DNA of 64,000 nucleotides from JANSWY01 sp965267245 (lineage in GTDB: Bacteria > Bacteroidota > Bacteroidia > Cytophagales > Cyclobacteriaceae), in the NCBI GenBank assembly GCA_965267245.1, contig OZ253939.1:2232001-2296000 (forward strand), in the 5' to 3' direction. The notes under the pieces were generated by a model. That model worked only from the letters and a program-made list of their open reading frames with translations. It was not told the DNA's origin and did not search any database. Shown piece by piece: positions 15,926 through 25,120 of the stretch (positions are counted from its first letter, which is position 1; each line of letters starts with the position of its first letter). The position numbers and the translations under genes were made by a program.

Positions 15926-18640
15926 ATGAAGGGACTGATCACCATGATATGCCTCTTTGGAGGCATATTTTCTACTTTAGCTCAAAAGCATGAGGTCAAT
16001 GGAAAACTCATCGATTCGGAAAACAACCAGCCATTGATAGGTGCTACCGTAGTATTATTAAATACTGATTCCACGATGCACAGCTTCACTATTTCAGATG
16101 CAAATGGTGATCTTAAGCTAAGAAACATCGCGATAGGTGAATATGTTTTACAGGTGACATTTATCGGGTATCAGGCAGTCACACAACCACTTCAATTAAA
16201 AACTGAAAATGATTACAATATTGGCTCTATCAAAATGGAAGTAAAGAGTGAGCTACTGGATGATGTGACCATCGCCGCTGAACGTATCCCTATCCAAATG
16301 AATCATGACACACTGGAATATAATGTAGCTGCCTTCAAAACAAAACCAAATGCCTCAGTTGAGGAATTGCTGAAAAAGCTCCCTGGTGTAGAAGTAGAGC
16401 AAGACGGAACGATTAAGGCCCAGGGAGAAACTGTCAATAAAGTTCTTGTTGACGGAAAAGAATTTTTCGGTGATGATCCACAGATTGCCACAAAAAATCT
16501 CCCCGCTGATGCTCTGGATAAGGTGCAGGTATTTGATAAGTTATCAGACCTAGCAGAATTCACCGGAATAGATGATGGGACAAGGGACAAAACCATAAAC
16601 CTTTCATTAAAGGAAGATAAGAAAAACGGACTTTTCGGCAAATTACAAAGTGGGTATGGAGATAATAATGAATTTATCGCAAAAGGAAATGTCAATCAAT
16701 TCACTAAAAACAGACAGGTCTCCGCTCTAGTAGCAGGCAATAATGTTAACCAACAAAACTTTTCCTTCGATGACTACATCAGAATGAGTGGCGGAATTCA
16801 GAATCTACTACAGGGGAATGGCACCATTGAAATCGACGATGGCATGGGTGGTGCCCTGGGGGGTAATTCCGGTATTAATACGGTCTGGTCAGGTGGAGTC
16901 AATTTCAACCAGGACATTGGAAAAAAATGGGATATCGGGCTCAACTACTTTTATAACAATCTTCAAAATGACCTGGAGAGATCAAGTAATCGTCAAAACT
17001 TCAACGGAGATAGTCTATTCATCTCTAATAGTGAAGAAAACACCATTACTAACTTTTCAAGTCACAGACTAAACAGCAAAATCAAATATACAATCGACAA
17101 AAACCACGACATCATCTTTCGGAGCACACTGGGTTTAACTGACCAGGACAAGGAGGAAAGACAATCTTCAAATACACTTTCATCAAATGGATCCATACTT
17201 AACCAATCTTCCGTATTCAATGATATTTTGGGGAATTCTACAGATTATGATGGCAACCTGCTTTTCAGAAAGAAGTTCAACAAAAAAGGAAGAGTCTTCA
17301 CCGCTCAGGGAATCAAAAGCAGAGAAAGGACGCATGAAAATAGCCTTATAGACAATACACTTCTGGCAGGAAGTAACTCAATCGCAATTAATCAAAATCA
17401 AGAAGAGTTGGTGGATGAAATGAGAACATCAATCAACTCAACTTATACTGAACCATTATGGAAGAATAATATGATTCAGGTGAACTATAATTATGAAGAC
17501 AGGGAATTCGAGAACACAAAGGATTTCTTTGACCGAATAGATTTTACTGAAATTCAAAACGATTCCCTTTCAAATGCATACGAATCAAATTTCTCTTTTC
17601 ATCGGGCAGGCTTCAGGTTTCGATCAATAAAAAAGAAAACCAATCTGGCCATAGGGCTAATGGCCCAGAGTTCAGAATTGACAGGAAATGGCATTAACTT
17701 CAATGAACGCATTGCTAGAAATTACTTCAATTGGTTACCATCAGCACATTTTAGGTACAACATTGCTACTGGTACAAATTTGGAAGTATCATACAGAACG
17801 AATGTTTTGGCACCACAGATTACACAACTCCAGCCTGTAGTCACCAATACGAACCCATTGGTGGTATACACGGGTAACCCAGATTTGGAAAACAGTTATC
17901 AGCATGACCTTGCAGCAAGGTACATGCTCTATGATCAATTTAGTTTTACTTCATTATTTGTGAGGTCAAATTTTCGAATTACCACTGATAAGATCACTAA
18001 TAGTTCATCATTGGATGAAAACCTGATACAAACAATAAAGCCTATCAATACCGATTACGAATACCTATGGACCAATAGTGTATCTTTTAGTACACCATTA
18101 AGGTTTATGAAATCAAAAATTGGTCTTGATTACAGTAATCGATTCATTGAAAGTTTACTGGTTATCAATGGTCAGGAGAACACACTGAATAGAAGAAACA
18201 ATCAGGTCAGAATCAAACTGGATAATCGAGAAAAGAAAGTTCTGGATGCATCAATCGGTGTAAATTTTGACTGGACAGATACTAAATACTCCAATAATGA
18301 GCAACTGGGAAGAAAATTTCTAACAAGAACGATGTTCGCCAATATATCAGTTGATATCCCGAAGGATTGGAATTTCTCCACCGAATTCAGTGAAATTGCT
18401 TACCTGGGTGATGCTTTCGACCTGGACGACTCTTATCCTCTATTGTCCGCCAAAATCACTAAAAATTTCCTGAAGTTTAAGCAGGCACAGGCAGCAATAG
18501 AAGTCTATGATATTTTAGGGACGAATCAGGGCATCTCAAGAATCAGTGAATTCAACTTCATCGACGAGCAAAGAACGAATGTTCTGAATACTTACGTAAT
18601 GTTAAGTTTTAGCTACAATCTTTCAGTGTTCAAGTCGTAA
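15926..18640 (+). CDS. TonB-receptor-like outer-membrane beta-barrel (OMP_b-brl)
   Basis: 904 residues. A signal peptide (to STLAQ) is followed by a carboxypeptidase-D regulatory-like domain (about residues 22-105: VNGKLIDSENNQPLIGATVVLLNTDS to GYQAVTQPLQ). Then comes a plug-like domain (about 110-230, with SVEELLKKLPGVEVEQDGTIKAQGETVNKVLVDGKEFFGDDP) and a large barrel of the outer-membrane beta-barrel family. This plug is typical of GLPGLI-partner receptors, not of SusC; no SusD follows. No TonB box is evident. The likely role is uptake or export across the outer membrane with unknown substrate. It starts 7 bp after the GLPGLI gene and forms an operon with it. Confidence 0.9.
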   Translation: MKGLITMICLFGGIFSTLAQKHEVNGKLIDSENNQPLIGATVVLLNTDSTMHSFTISDANGDLKLRNIAIGEYVLQVTFIGYQAVTQPLQLKTENDYNIGSIKMEVKSELLDDVTIAAERIPIQMNHDTLEYNVAAFKTKPNASVEELLKKLPGVEVEQDGTIKAQGETVNKVLVDGKEFFGDDPQIATKNLPADALDKVQVFDKLSDLAEFTGIDDGTRDKTINLSLKEDKKNGLFGKLQSGYGDNNEFIAKGNVNQFTKNRQVSALVAGNNVNQQNFSFDDYIRMSGGIQNLLQGNGTIEIDDGMGGALGGNSGINTVWSGGVNFNQDIGKKWDIGLNYFYNNLQNDLERSSNRQNFNGDSLFISNSEENTITNFSSHRLNSKIKYTIDKNHDIIFRSTLGLTDQDKEERQSSNTLSSNGSILNQSSVFNDILGNSTDYDGNLLFRKKFNKKGRVFTAQGIKSRERTHENSLIDNTLLAGSNSIAINQNQEELVDEMRTSINSTYTEPLWKNNMIQVNYNYEDREFENTKDFFDRIDFTEIQNDSLSNAYESNFSFHRAGFRFRSIKKKTNLAIGLMAQSSELTGNGINFNERIARNYFNWLPSAHFRYNIATGTNLEVSYRTNVLAPQITQLQPVVTNTNPLVVYTGNPDLENSYQHDLAARYMLYDQFSFTSLFVRSNFRITTDKITNSSSLDENLIQTIKPINTDYEYLWTNSVSFSTPLRFMKSKIGLDYSNRFIESLLVINGQENTLNRRNNQVRIKLDNREKKVLDASIGVNFDWTDTKYSNNEQLGRKFLTRTMFANISVDIPKDWNFSTEFSEIAYLGDAFDLDDSYPLLSAKITKNFLKFKQAQAAIEVYDILGTNQGISRISEFNFIDEQRTNVLNTYVMLSFSYNLSVFKS

Positions 18641-18642
18641 AA

Positions 18643-19026
18643 TCAGAACTTCTCTTTTTGAGCTTCCATGAACGCTTTGAAATTTTTATCGAAAACGAGA
18701 ATGATAAACCCATAGATATAAACAGAGGTAAGGGCAAGGACCTGGAAGATCTGGGATACATTTCCAATGGAACGGTACGTACTGTAGATACCTACCAAAA
18801 TCCCCATGGCTAGCAAAATGGAAAATATTACCCTGGCCCAGTTCTTGCCCAAAAAAACCAGCACCATTATTCCAATTTTCATGATCAATTGAACAAGCCT
18901 GGGAATAAACCTCCCATCTGGTTCTTGTATGTATTGGTAATAGTACATAATAGCCAAATCCAGTAAAATCATAAGAATGAAGAAAACTATGATCTTTATT
19001 TGACCTTTTTTTGCTTCTGATGACAT
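18643..19026 (-). CDS. Small membrane protein, unknown
   Basis: About 127 residues from the chosen ATG (MSSEAKKGQIKIIVFF). Four hydrophobic segments alternate with short loops (IIVFFILMILLDLAIMYYY; LIMKIGIMVLVFLG; VIFSILLAMGILVGIY; VFQVLALTSVYIYGFIILVF), so it is probably a four-helix inner-membrane protein. The DUF-type small membrane proteins of Bacteroidota look like this; no function is known. A longer start at 19077 would place SDSVLVILLLLKLSHM ahead and is less likely. It converges with the barrel gene, 2 bp apart. Confidence 0.65.
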   Translation of the reverse strand: MSSEAKKGQIKIIVFFILMILLDLAIMYYYQYIQEPDGRFIPRLVQLIMKIGIMVLVFLGKNWARVIFSILLAMGILVGIYSTYRSIGNVSQIFQVLALTSVYIYGFIILVFDKNFKAFMEAQKEKF

Positions 19027-19161
19027 ATGTGAAAGTTTCAGTAGAAGCAAAATAACCAATACTGAGTCAGATCGCAATATTTGGGCTAAAGGTGGATAAA
19101 ATTTTAATCTCTACACCAGAATATGTTAATTTGCCTTTCGAAAAAAAGACACTTCATATAA

Positions 19162-20223
19162 ATGTTTACAATTCATAGTATTCAGCACCTGGGAGTAGGC
19201 GTCCCAAACCATGAAAAAGCATGGAAATGGTACCGTAAATTTTTTGGGATGAATATCCCATTTTTCAATGATGAAGCGCCGGCACCATTGATGGATATCT
19301 ATACCAACAACGAAACTATCACCAAGAGAGCCGCAATGATCATGAACCTCAAAGGTGGTTTGGCCATGGAAGTAGTATGTCCTACTTCATTTGAAGCATC
19401 TTTTCCTAAAACAGACCTGCAACTAGGGGATTTTGGCATCTACATAGGTATGGTAAAAGCTCCTGATGTCAAAAAAGCTTTTGAATTTTTCAAGGAAAAT
19501 AAGGCAGAACTAGTTTCAGATTTAGTTCAATTACCGAATGGATGGGATACTTTCTATGTAAAGGATCCACAGGGTTTGTATTTTCAAGTGATCCCTGGTG
19601 ATAAATGGTTCACAAACTACAATTCAGTAACCGGTGGTGTTGTGGGATGCTCAATTGGCGTTTCAGAAATTGATGCATCCAGAAAGTTATACAGTGACAT
19701 TCTTGGGTATGATGAAGTAGTCTATGATGAAAGTAATGTATTTACTGACTGGAAAAATATAAATGGTGGAGAAGGAAAATACAGGAGAGTATTATTGAAA
19801 CAATCCTCTCCTTCCGGTGGTGGATTCTCAAAATTGGCAGGTGATTCATATATCGAACTTGTACAGGATCTGAGTGACCGTAAAGCAGTCAGAGACTATG
19901 AAGGACGTATTTGGGGAGACGTTGGTTTTGTACACCTGGGATTTGATGTCCGAGGCATGAAAGAATTGGGTGAAAAATTAGAAGCAGCTGGTTTCGGTTT
20001 CACTTGTGACACCAAAGATGTCCTTAGCATGGGAGAATCAACAAAAGTCCATTGTACCTATATTGAAGATCCGGACGGTGCACTGATAGAACTAATTGAA
20101 GTATACAAAATTCCAATCGTGGAGAAATGGGGTATATTTTTAAATGTAGAAAAAAGACGCCCGGATCAGGCACTTCCATCCTGGATGCTGAAAGCCTTAA
20201 AGTTTAGCAGAATAAAAGATTAA
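19162..20223 (+). CDS. Two-domain VOC (glyoxalase-fold) protein
   Basis: 353 residues without signal peptide, with two vicinal-oxygen-chelate repeats. One opens at IQHLGVGVPNHEKAWKWYRKFFGM (residues 5-30) and ends near DPQGLYFQVIPGDKW. The second opens at VVGCSIGVSEIDASRKLYSDILGYDEVVYD and ends at EDPDGALIELIEVYKIP. His and Glu residues at the expected strand positions suggest a metal site, but which reaction it catalyses (dioxygenase, lyase, isomerase) cannot be told. No neighbour gives a pathway. It ends in its own intrinsic terminator, so it is probably monocistronic. Confidence 0.85.
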   Translation: MFTIHSIQHLGVGVPNHEKAWKWYRKFFGMNIPFFNDEAPAPLMDIYTNNETITKRAAMIMNLKGGLAMEVVCPTSFEASFPKTDLQLGDFGIYIGMVKAPDVKKAFEFFKENKAELVSDLVQLPNGWDTFYVKDPQGLYFQVIPGDKWFTNYNSVTGGVVGCSIGVSEIDASRKLYSDILGYDEVVYDESNVFTDWKNINGGEGKYRRVLLKQSSPSGGGFSKLAGDSYIELVQDLSDRKAVRDYEGRIWGDVGFVHLGFDVRGMKELGEKLEAAGFGFTCDTKDVLSMGESTKVHCTYIEDPDGALIELIEVYKIPIVEKWGIFLNVEKRRPDQALPSWMLKALKFSRIKD

Positions 20224-20226
20224 GAT

Positions 20227-20257
20227 AAGTGCCAGGTTTGACCTGGCACTTTTTTTA
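20227..20257 (+). terminator. Intrinsic terminator after VOC gene
   Basis: An 11-bp perfect stem, AAGTGCCAGGT (20227-20237) and ACCTGGCACTT (20241-20251), with a 3-base loop and a run of T beginning at 20250. It begins four bases after the stop codon. Confidence 0.9.
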
Positions 20258-20358
20258 CAATCGACATCCACATCATACAATCGTATTCAACCGTTCGTAT
20301 AAAAGTATTTCTACATCATTGCGCAAACGCTATAGTTTTAAGAAAAACTCAAAGCAAC

Positions 20359-20823
20359 ATGAAATACATTTTATCTCTATTGTTTATCATCCTTGTATCT
20401 ACTTCATATTCTCAAAGCTACTCAGTAGAAGAAAAAGGAGTTATCAAACCAATTGAAGTCTTATTTGAGGCGATGAAAGCTAATGACAGTACCCTGGCGA
20501 AATCAGCATTTCACTCTGAAGTAAGCATGTACACCACAATTGTAAAGGACGACCAGACCATTCTGCATAAAGGTGACTTGCAGCAATTCCTAACCGCCAT
20601 AGGCTCTCCAAAAGCCCAAACCTGGGAAGAAAAGGTTTGGGATTTTGAGGTGCAGATTGACCAATCACTTGCACAGGTATGGTGCAAATACGCATTTTAT
20701 GTGGATGGACAATTCAGTCATTGTGGGATAGACGCATTTCAACTAGTTAAAATGGGTGAGAGCTGGAAAATATTTAATGTGGCAGACACCAGACAAAGAG
20801 AAGGTTGCGAACAACCTAATTGA
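20359..20823 (+). CDS. NTF2-like (SnoaL/DUF4440-type) exported protein
   Basis: 154 residues with a signal peptide (to TSYSQ) and a nuclear-transport-factor-2-like domain. The helix is IEVLFEAMKANDSTLAKSAFHSEV, followed by the beta-sheet with MYTTI, VWDFEVQIDQSLAQVWCKYAFYVDGQFSHCGIDAFQLVKMGESWKIFNVADTR. Such domains bind small molecules or act as enzymes; here neither a substrate nor a partner is known. CCGTTCGT at 20291, about 60 bp upstream of the start, also occurs upstream of the FtsX gene. It starts about 100 bp after the VOC terminator. Confidence 0.82.
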   Translation: MKYILSLLFIILVSTSYSQSYSVEEKGVIKPIEVLFEAMKANDSTLAKSAFHSEVSMYTTIVKDDQTILHKGDLQQFLTAIGSPKAQTWEEKVWDFEVQIDQSLAQVWCKYAFYVDGQFSHCGIDAFQLVKMGESWKIFNVADTRQREGCEQPN

Positions 20824-20834
20824 TTTACATATTA

Positions 20835-20897
20835 TTAACAACTGTTAGCAACTGGTTAACAAATGTTAGACTTTCATTAACAGTAACTGGGGTTAGG
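20835..20897 (+). promoter_or_regulatory. Three 21-bp-phased TTAACA repeats
   Basis: TTAACAACTGTTAG starts at 20835, TTAACAAATGTTAG at 20856 and TTAACAGTAACTGG at 20877, each exactly 21 bp (two helical turns) apart. The first two contain the palindrome TAACA-N2-TGTTA. They lie directly upstream of a TAGGTTTG -7 element, where no -33 TTG is seen, as expected for an activator-dependent promoter. Confidence 0.6.
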
Positions 20898-20903
20898 TGG
20901 TCA

Positions 20904-20911
20904 TAGGTTTG
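20904..20911 (+). promoter_or_regulatory. Candidate -7 element of thioredoxin-like gene
   Basis: TAGGTTTG fits TANNTTTG exactly and lies 12 bases before the ATG at 20924, implying a very short 5' leader. The phased TTAACA repeats end just upstream. Confidence 0.5.
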
Positions 20912-20923
20912 CCATAAAAAACC

Positions 20924-21808
20924 ATGAAAACTTTAAAACTCATCCTGATGTTCATATTAATCTCAGGAATCACCAAATCCCAGACACTGAATAAAGAATG
21001 GATTGATAGTAAGGGTAACACCATCTTATTGGGACAAATCACACCTAATCGTCTTAGTAAAAAACCATTCAAATCCTGGTACAAGGAAAATTACAACGAA
21101 CATCAGGCATCAGTAAACAGCGAAACACTTACAGAGGCTTTAGAATCGATCGATTCAATCACAATTTTTATGGGAACCTGGTGTGGGGATAGCAAACGGG
21201 AGGTCCCACAAATGATGAATATCCTTGAAACATATAAATTCGATAGTGATAAAATCAAAATAGTATGTGTTGACAGGAGTTTCAACAACTATAAACAAAG
21301 TCCTGGGGGAGAGCATATGGGCCAAAATATACACAGAGTACCTACTTTCATTTTTCACCAGGAATCTGAGGAAATTGGCAGAATCGTCGAATCACCTGTT
21401 AGTTCATTGGAGGAAGACATTGTATCAATTTCTAAAAATGAAAATTACCAAAATACATATGCCGCAGTTTCGATTATCCATAGCACACTGGAAGAAAAAG
21501 GCATTGATTACATTTCTGATAACCGAAAAGAGTTCACAGAGTCAATCAAACCATTGGTGTCTTCGCATTATGACCTTAATACTTACGGTTATCAACTTCT
21601 GACATCATGGCAAATAAAAGAAGCTGTACTCGTGTTCGAGTTGAATACACTTTTATTTCCCGATGAGGATTACCCAAATGTCACGTTAGGTAAAGTCCAT
21701 AAATTGATCGGAAACAATGAACTAGCAATCGCCAGTATCGATAAAGCACTGACAATTAACCCTGAAAATGATACTGCCAGGAAACTCTTAAGCGAACTCC
21801 AGCATTAA
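20924..21808 (+). CDS. Thioredoxin-fold protein with single active-site Cys and TPR tail
   Basis: 294-residue exported protein (signal peptide to TKSQ). The middle part is a thioredoxin fold: ITIFMGTWCGDSKREVPQMMNILE and later HRVPTFIFHQESEEIGRI with the cis-proline. The active site reads WCGDS, so the second cysteine of the usual CxxC is replaced by Ser. This argues against a classical disulfide oxidoreductase and for a monothiol, bacilliredoxin-like or binding role. The C-terminal 60 residues hold one or two tetratricopeptide repeats (ALTINPENDTARKLLSEL). A phased-repeat regulatory region lies upstream. Confidence 0.82.
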   Translation: MKTLKLILMFILISGITKSQTLNKEWIDSKGNTILLGQITPNRLSKKPFKSWYKENYNEHQASVNSETLTEALESIDSITIFMGTWCGDSKREVPQMMNILETYKFDSDKIKIVCVDRSFNNYKQSPGGEHMGQNIHRVPTFIFHQESEEIGRIVESPVSSLEEDIVSISKNENYQNTYAAVSIIHSTLEEKGIDYISDNRKEFTESIKPLVSSHYDLNTYGYQLLTSWQIKEAVLVFELNTLLFPDEDYPNVTLGKVHKLIGNNELAIASIDKALTINPENDTARKLLSELQH

Positions 21809-22004
21809 AAGTGTCCGATAACAAGGCAAAAAACCGTACGAATCTGGACGAACAGTTATTAGCATCAAGAATTTTACTTTTTTTAACAAAATAAAATTAA
21901 AAATTAATTTTTTAGCATATTTCCAAATTATATTCTTGACAATCACCATTTTAACCAATTTTCGCAAAAATATATTCTATGAAACTCACATAAATTTTCC
22001 GCCG

Positions 22005-22036
22005 TTCGTCACAAATTGGAACTGGTAGTATTCTTG
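22005..22036 (+). promoter_or_regulatory. Candidate FtsX-gene promoter
   Basis: TTCG at 22005-22008, 20 bp, TATTCTTG at 22029-22036. It resembles TTTG-N19-21-TANNTTTG with one mismatch in each element. The TTCG lies inside CCGTTCGT (22002-22009), a motif also seen at 20291 and, in related form, at 21834 and 21846. This gap (21809-22099, 291 bp) contains no gene. Confidence 0.4.
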
Positions 22037-22099
22037 TATGCAACTTTGGCGGATGTTTGCATCTAATGTATAAAGGTCAAAAACTCAAAATTACTCACC

Positions 22100-24528
22100 A
22101 TGTTTAAAAACTACCTAAGGGTTGCTATACGTAACCTTACCAAACACAGGTTTTACTCCCTACTAAACATAGTAGGTCTTTCTGTAGGCTTGTGTAGTTT
22201 TATCCTGATCACCCAGTATGTTAGAGATGAATTAAGTTACGATCATTATCAAAGCGATCTTGATAACATCTATAGAATGGACTTCTATGGGAAGATCAAT
22301 GGAAATGAGTTCAACACTGCTCTGGCAAGTCCTCCAACAGCAAAAGTAATGATCGCGGATTTTCCAGAAGTTGTAGACGCTACAAGATTCAGAGGTACTG
22401 GAACCTGGTTTATTAAGAAGCAAAACTCTGAACAGTCATTCAAAGAAGAGCAAGCCATTTTCGCTGATAAGAATTTCTTTACCTTTTTTGATGTTCCACT
22501 AATATATGGTGAGCGTAAGAATACTCTTGCAAAACCCAATACTATCGCCATTAGCAAATCATTGTCTCAAAAAGTATTTGGTGATGTAAATCCGGTCGGA
22601 GAAACTGTTATCCTTGATAATGAAAGTCAATATACTGTAGCTGGTGTCTTTGAAGACATCCCTACCAATAGCCATTTTCATTTCAACATGTTGATCACAA
22701 TGGAAAATAATGAAGAGAGTAAAATGAATATTTGGCTTTCTTTCAATTTCAACACGTACTTGAAACTTGCTCCTGGAGCTGACCCTGCAGCTCTTCAGTC
22801 TAAATTTCCTGACCTAATTACCAAATACATCGGTCCGGAAATTGAGCAAATGATGGGCATGGACCTGGACAAGTTTGCCGAAAGTGGAAATCAGGCAGCA
22901 TTTAGCCTTTTCCCAATGCAGGATATCCATCTGAAATCAGATAAACTAGGGGATATGGAGGCCAATGGAGACATGAATTACGTGTATCTATTTTCAGCGA
23001 TTGCATTATTCATATTGATTCTGGCATGTATCAATTTCATGAATTTATCAACAGCAAGATCGGCTAATCGAGCCAAAGAAGTAGGTGTAAGAAAAGTGAT
23101 GGGTGCATACAAATCCCATTTGATCAATCAGTTTTTGTCTGAAGCATTCCTGATTAGTTTAATTTCTACTGTTATCGCGATTGTTCTTGCCGTAATGCTG
23201 CTTCCTATGTTCAATGAGCTTGCAAATAAAGAAATACTGGTCAGTTCATTTATCAATCCATTATTCATTGGGGGCGCTATCGTAATCGCAATGATAGTTG
23301 GATTGTTAGCAGGTAGTTATCCGGCTTTCTACTTATCGGCTTTCAAACCTGTTAGTGTCCTTAAGGGAAAATTGAATATGGGCACCAAAAGCAGTGGCAT
23401 TCGAAGCACGCTTGTTGTACTTCAGTTCACCGTATCAATAGCAATGATTATTGGTACAGCAATTGTCTATGACCAGCTTTCATTCATCCAAAATAAGAAG
23501 CTAGGGTATGAAAAAGATCAGGTGATCATGATTCAGGATGCCTGGTTATTAGGAGACAATGTGCAGTCATTTAAAAATGAATTGGTTAATCATACCGATA
23601 TTTCCAGTGGTACAGTTGCAACTTTCTTACCAGTTGGCACTACTAATAATAACAATGCCTGGTTCCCTGGCAGTGCTCCTTCTAACGACACTTACATATT
23701 TCATAATTACCGTGTTGATCATGACTATGTCAAAACTTTAGGAATGGAAATCGTGGAAGGTAGAGACTTTTCAAAGGAGTTCCTATCAGATAGTAGTGCG
23801 GTATTGGTGAATGAATCACTGGTCAAGAAATTAGGATTTGAAAACCCAATTGGCGAAAAACTCTCTACTTACGGTGGGCCAAGAGAACAACCAATTGTAT
23901 TAACATACAAAATAATCGGGGTAGTTAAAGATTTTCATTATGTATCTCTTAGAAACAACATTGACCCGCTTGTTTTCCAATTAGGTAATAGGACAGGATT
24001 CATTTCGTTTAGTCTAAATACAGAAGATGTTGCCGGAGCGATTAATCTTATTGAATCCAAATGGATGAATTTGCATCAGGACAACCATTTTCTTATTCAT
24101 TTTTAGATGACAGATATGATGCGCTTTACCAAACTGAGCAACAGGTTGGCGAAATTTTTGGAGTCTTTGCATTTCTCGCGATATTCATAGCCTGTCTTGG
24201 TTTATATGGATTGGCTGCATTCACAACGGAGCAAAAAACCAAGGAAATTGGAATAAGAAAGGTATTAGGAGCGTCAATCAGCAGTATAATTACATTGTTA
24301 TCAAAAGATTTTGTTAAGCTAGTAATCATTTCATTCGTGATCGCAGCGGGAATCACCTATTATTTTATGCAATCCTGGCTCGAGGAATTTGCATACAGGA
24401 CTGATTTAAGTCCAGTCACATTTATTGGTGCAGGTTTTGTAGCCTTAACCATTGCATGGCTCACGATGGGAGCGCAATCGTACAAAGCTGCGAAAGCCAA
24501 CCCGGCCAGTTCTCTCAGAGACGAGTAA
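22100..24528 (+). pseudogene. FtsX-like ABC permease, single frameshift near base 24064
   Basis: MacB/FtsX-type inner-membrane permease with four expected helices and a MacB-like periplasmic domain. The first frame (22100-24106, 668 residues) holds the N-terminal helix (HRFYSLLNIVGLSVGLCSFILITQYV), the periplasmic domain, the first FtsX domain (IALFILILACINFMNLSTARSANRAKEVGVRKVMGA) and the second periplasmic domain. The final helices (VFAFLAIFIACLGLYGLAAFTTEQKTKEIGIRKVLGASI) are in the +2 frame and end at 24528. Reading across, ESKW joins DEFASGQPFSY if one G is restored in TGGATG. No slippery heptamer is visible, so this is a real one-base deletion or a sequencing error, not obviously programmed frameshifting. 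No ATP-binding gene is adjacent. Confidence 0.85.
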
Positions 24529-24572
24529 TCCGACCTAACCACGAAGGATTCGTATTAGTTTAAAGTGAGCAT

Positions 24573-24607
24573 GAAGCCCCGGACAGTAGTTCGGGGTTTC
24601 ATTTTTA
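24573..24607 (+). terminator. Intrinsic terminator after FtsX gene
   Basis: GAAGCCCCGGAC (24573-24584) pairs with GTTCGGGGTTTC (24589-24600) as a 12-bp stem with two G-U pairs, a 4-base loop and a following ATTTTTAT tract. Confidence 0.8.
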
Positions 24608-24613
24608 TATCCG

Positions 24614-25018
24614 TTACAAATCTGTTTTTTTTACCTTTTCCCTGGTATCCACATTTAGAATGTGAGTATAATCATCCCGGGTTTGTTGGGAACCCATTGT
24701 ACCGGGAGTCAGAAAAATCTCAAGTCTTCTGGTATCATACCACTTGATTGTGCCATTATCAATCAAATCTTCCAGTAAGACCACATCCTTCTTTAAGTCA
24801 TATACTAAATACTTGATTGCACTAGATGGGAGTCCTTCATTCTTTTTCTTACTAAAACACAAAACCAACGAACCATCATCATTGGTTAAATATTCTACTC
24901 CCTCACCAAGTTTTTCAATTGCCACTGATTTGTAAGTTTCACTATTTGCCTTTTGAGAATTCTTGCAACAGAAACCAAAGAATACGAGAAAAATGATAAG
25001 TACTATTGAGGTGCGCAT
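24614..25018 (-). CDS. Putative lipoprotein, unknown function
   Basis: About 134 residues from the chosen ATG (MRTSIVLIIFLVFFGFCCKNSQ), which begins a lipoprotein signal with cysteines at the expected position after FFGF. The mature part is short and polar: GEGVEYLTNDDGSLVLCFSKKKNEG, and near the end NGTIKWYDTRRLEIFLTPG. The family is not recognised. The longer in-frame start at 25072 adds 18 residues ahead of the signal and is unlikely. It is divergent from the large T9SS gene and its 3' end abuts the FtsX terminator. Confidence 0.6.
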   Translation of the reverse strand: MRTSIVLIIFLVFFGFCCKNSQKANSETYKSVAIEKLGEGVEYLTNDDGSLVLCFSKKKNEGLPSSAIKYLVYDLKKDVVLLEDLIDNGTIKWYDTRRLEIFLTPGTMGSQQTRDDYTHILNVDTREKVKKTDL

Positions 25019-25120
25019 TTGAAACAATAATTGGTTAGGTGAATTCAATATAGTAATTATATTACCAATCATGCCTGAAATAGGCTATATTTAATTACAC
25101 ACCAATAACCCAAAGAAAAA

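Noticed and set aside
16303..16695. 130-codon minus-strand frame inside the beta-barrel receptor gene
   Set aside because: Antisense to the plug domain, with no family motif or signal; treated as a shadow.
22047..22062. TGGCGGATGTTTGCA upstream of the FtsX gene as a sigma-54 promoter
   Set aside because: GG and GC are nine bases apart, one short of the required spacing, and the -24 element matches poorly.
24050..24070. Programmed -1 frameshifting in the FtsX gene
   Set aside because: No X-XXY-YYZ slippery heptamer and no downstream stem or pseudoknot are visible; a single missing G is simpler.
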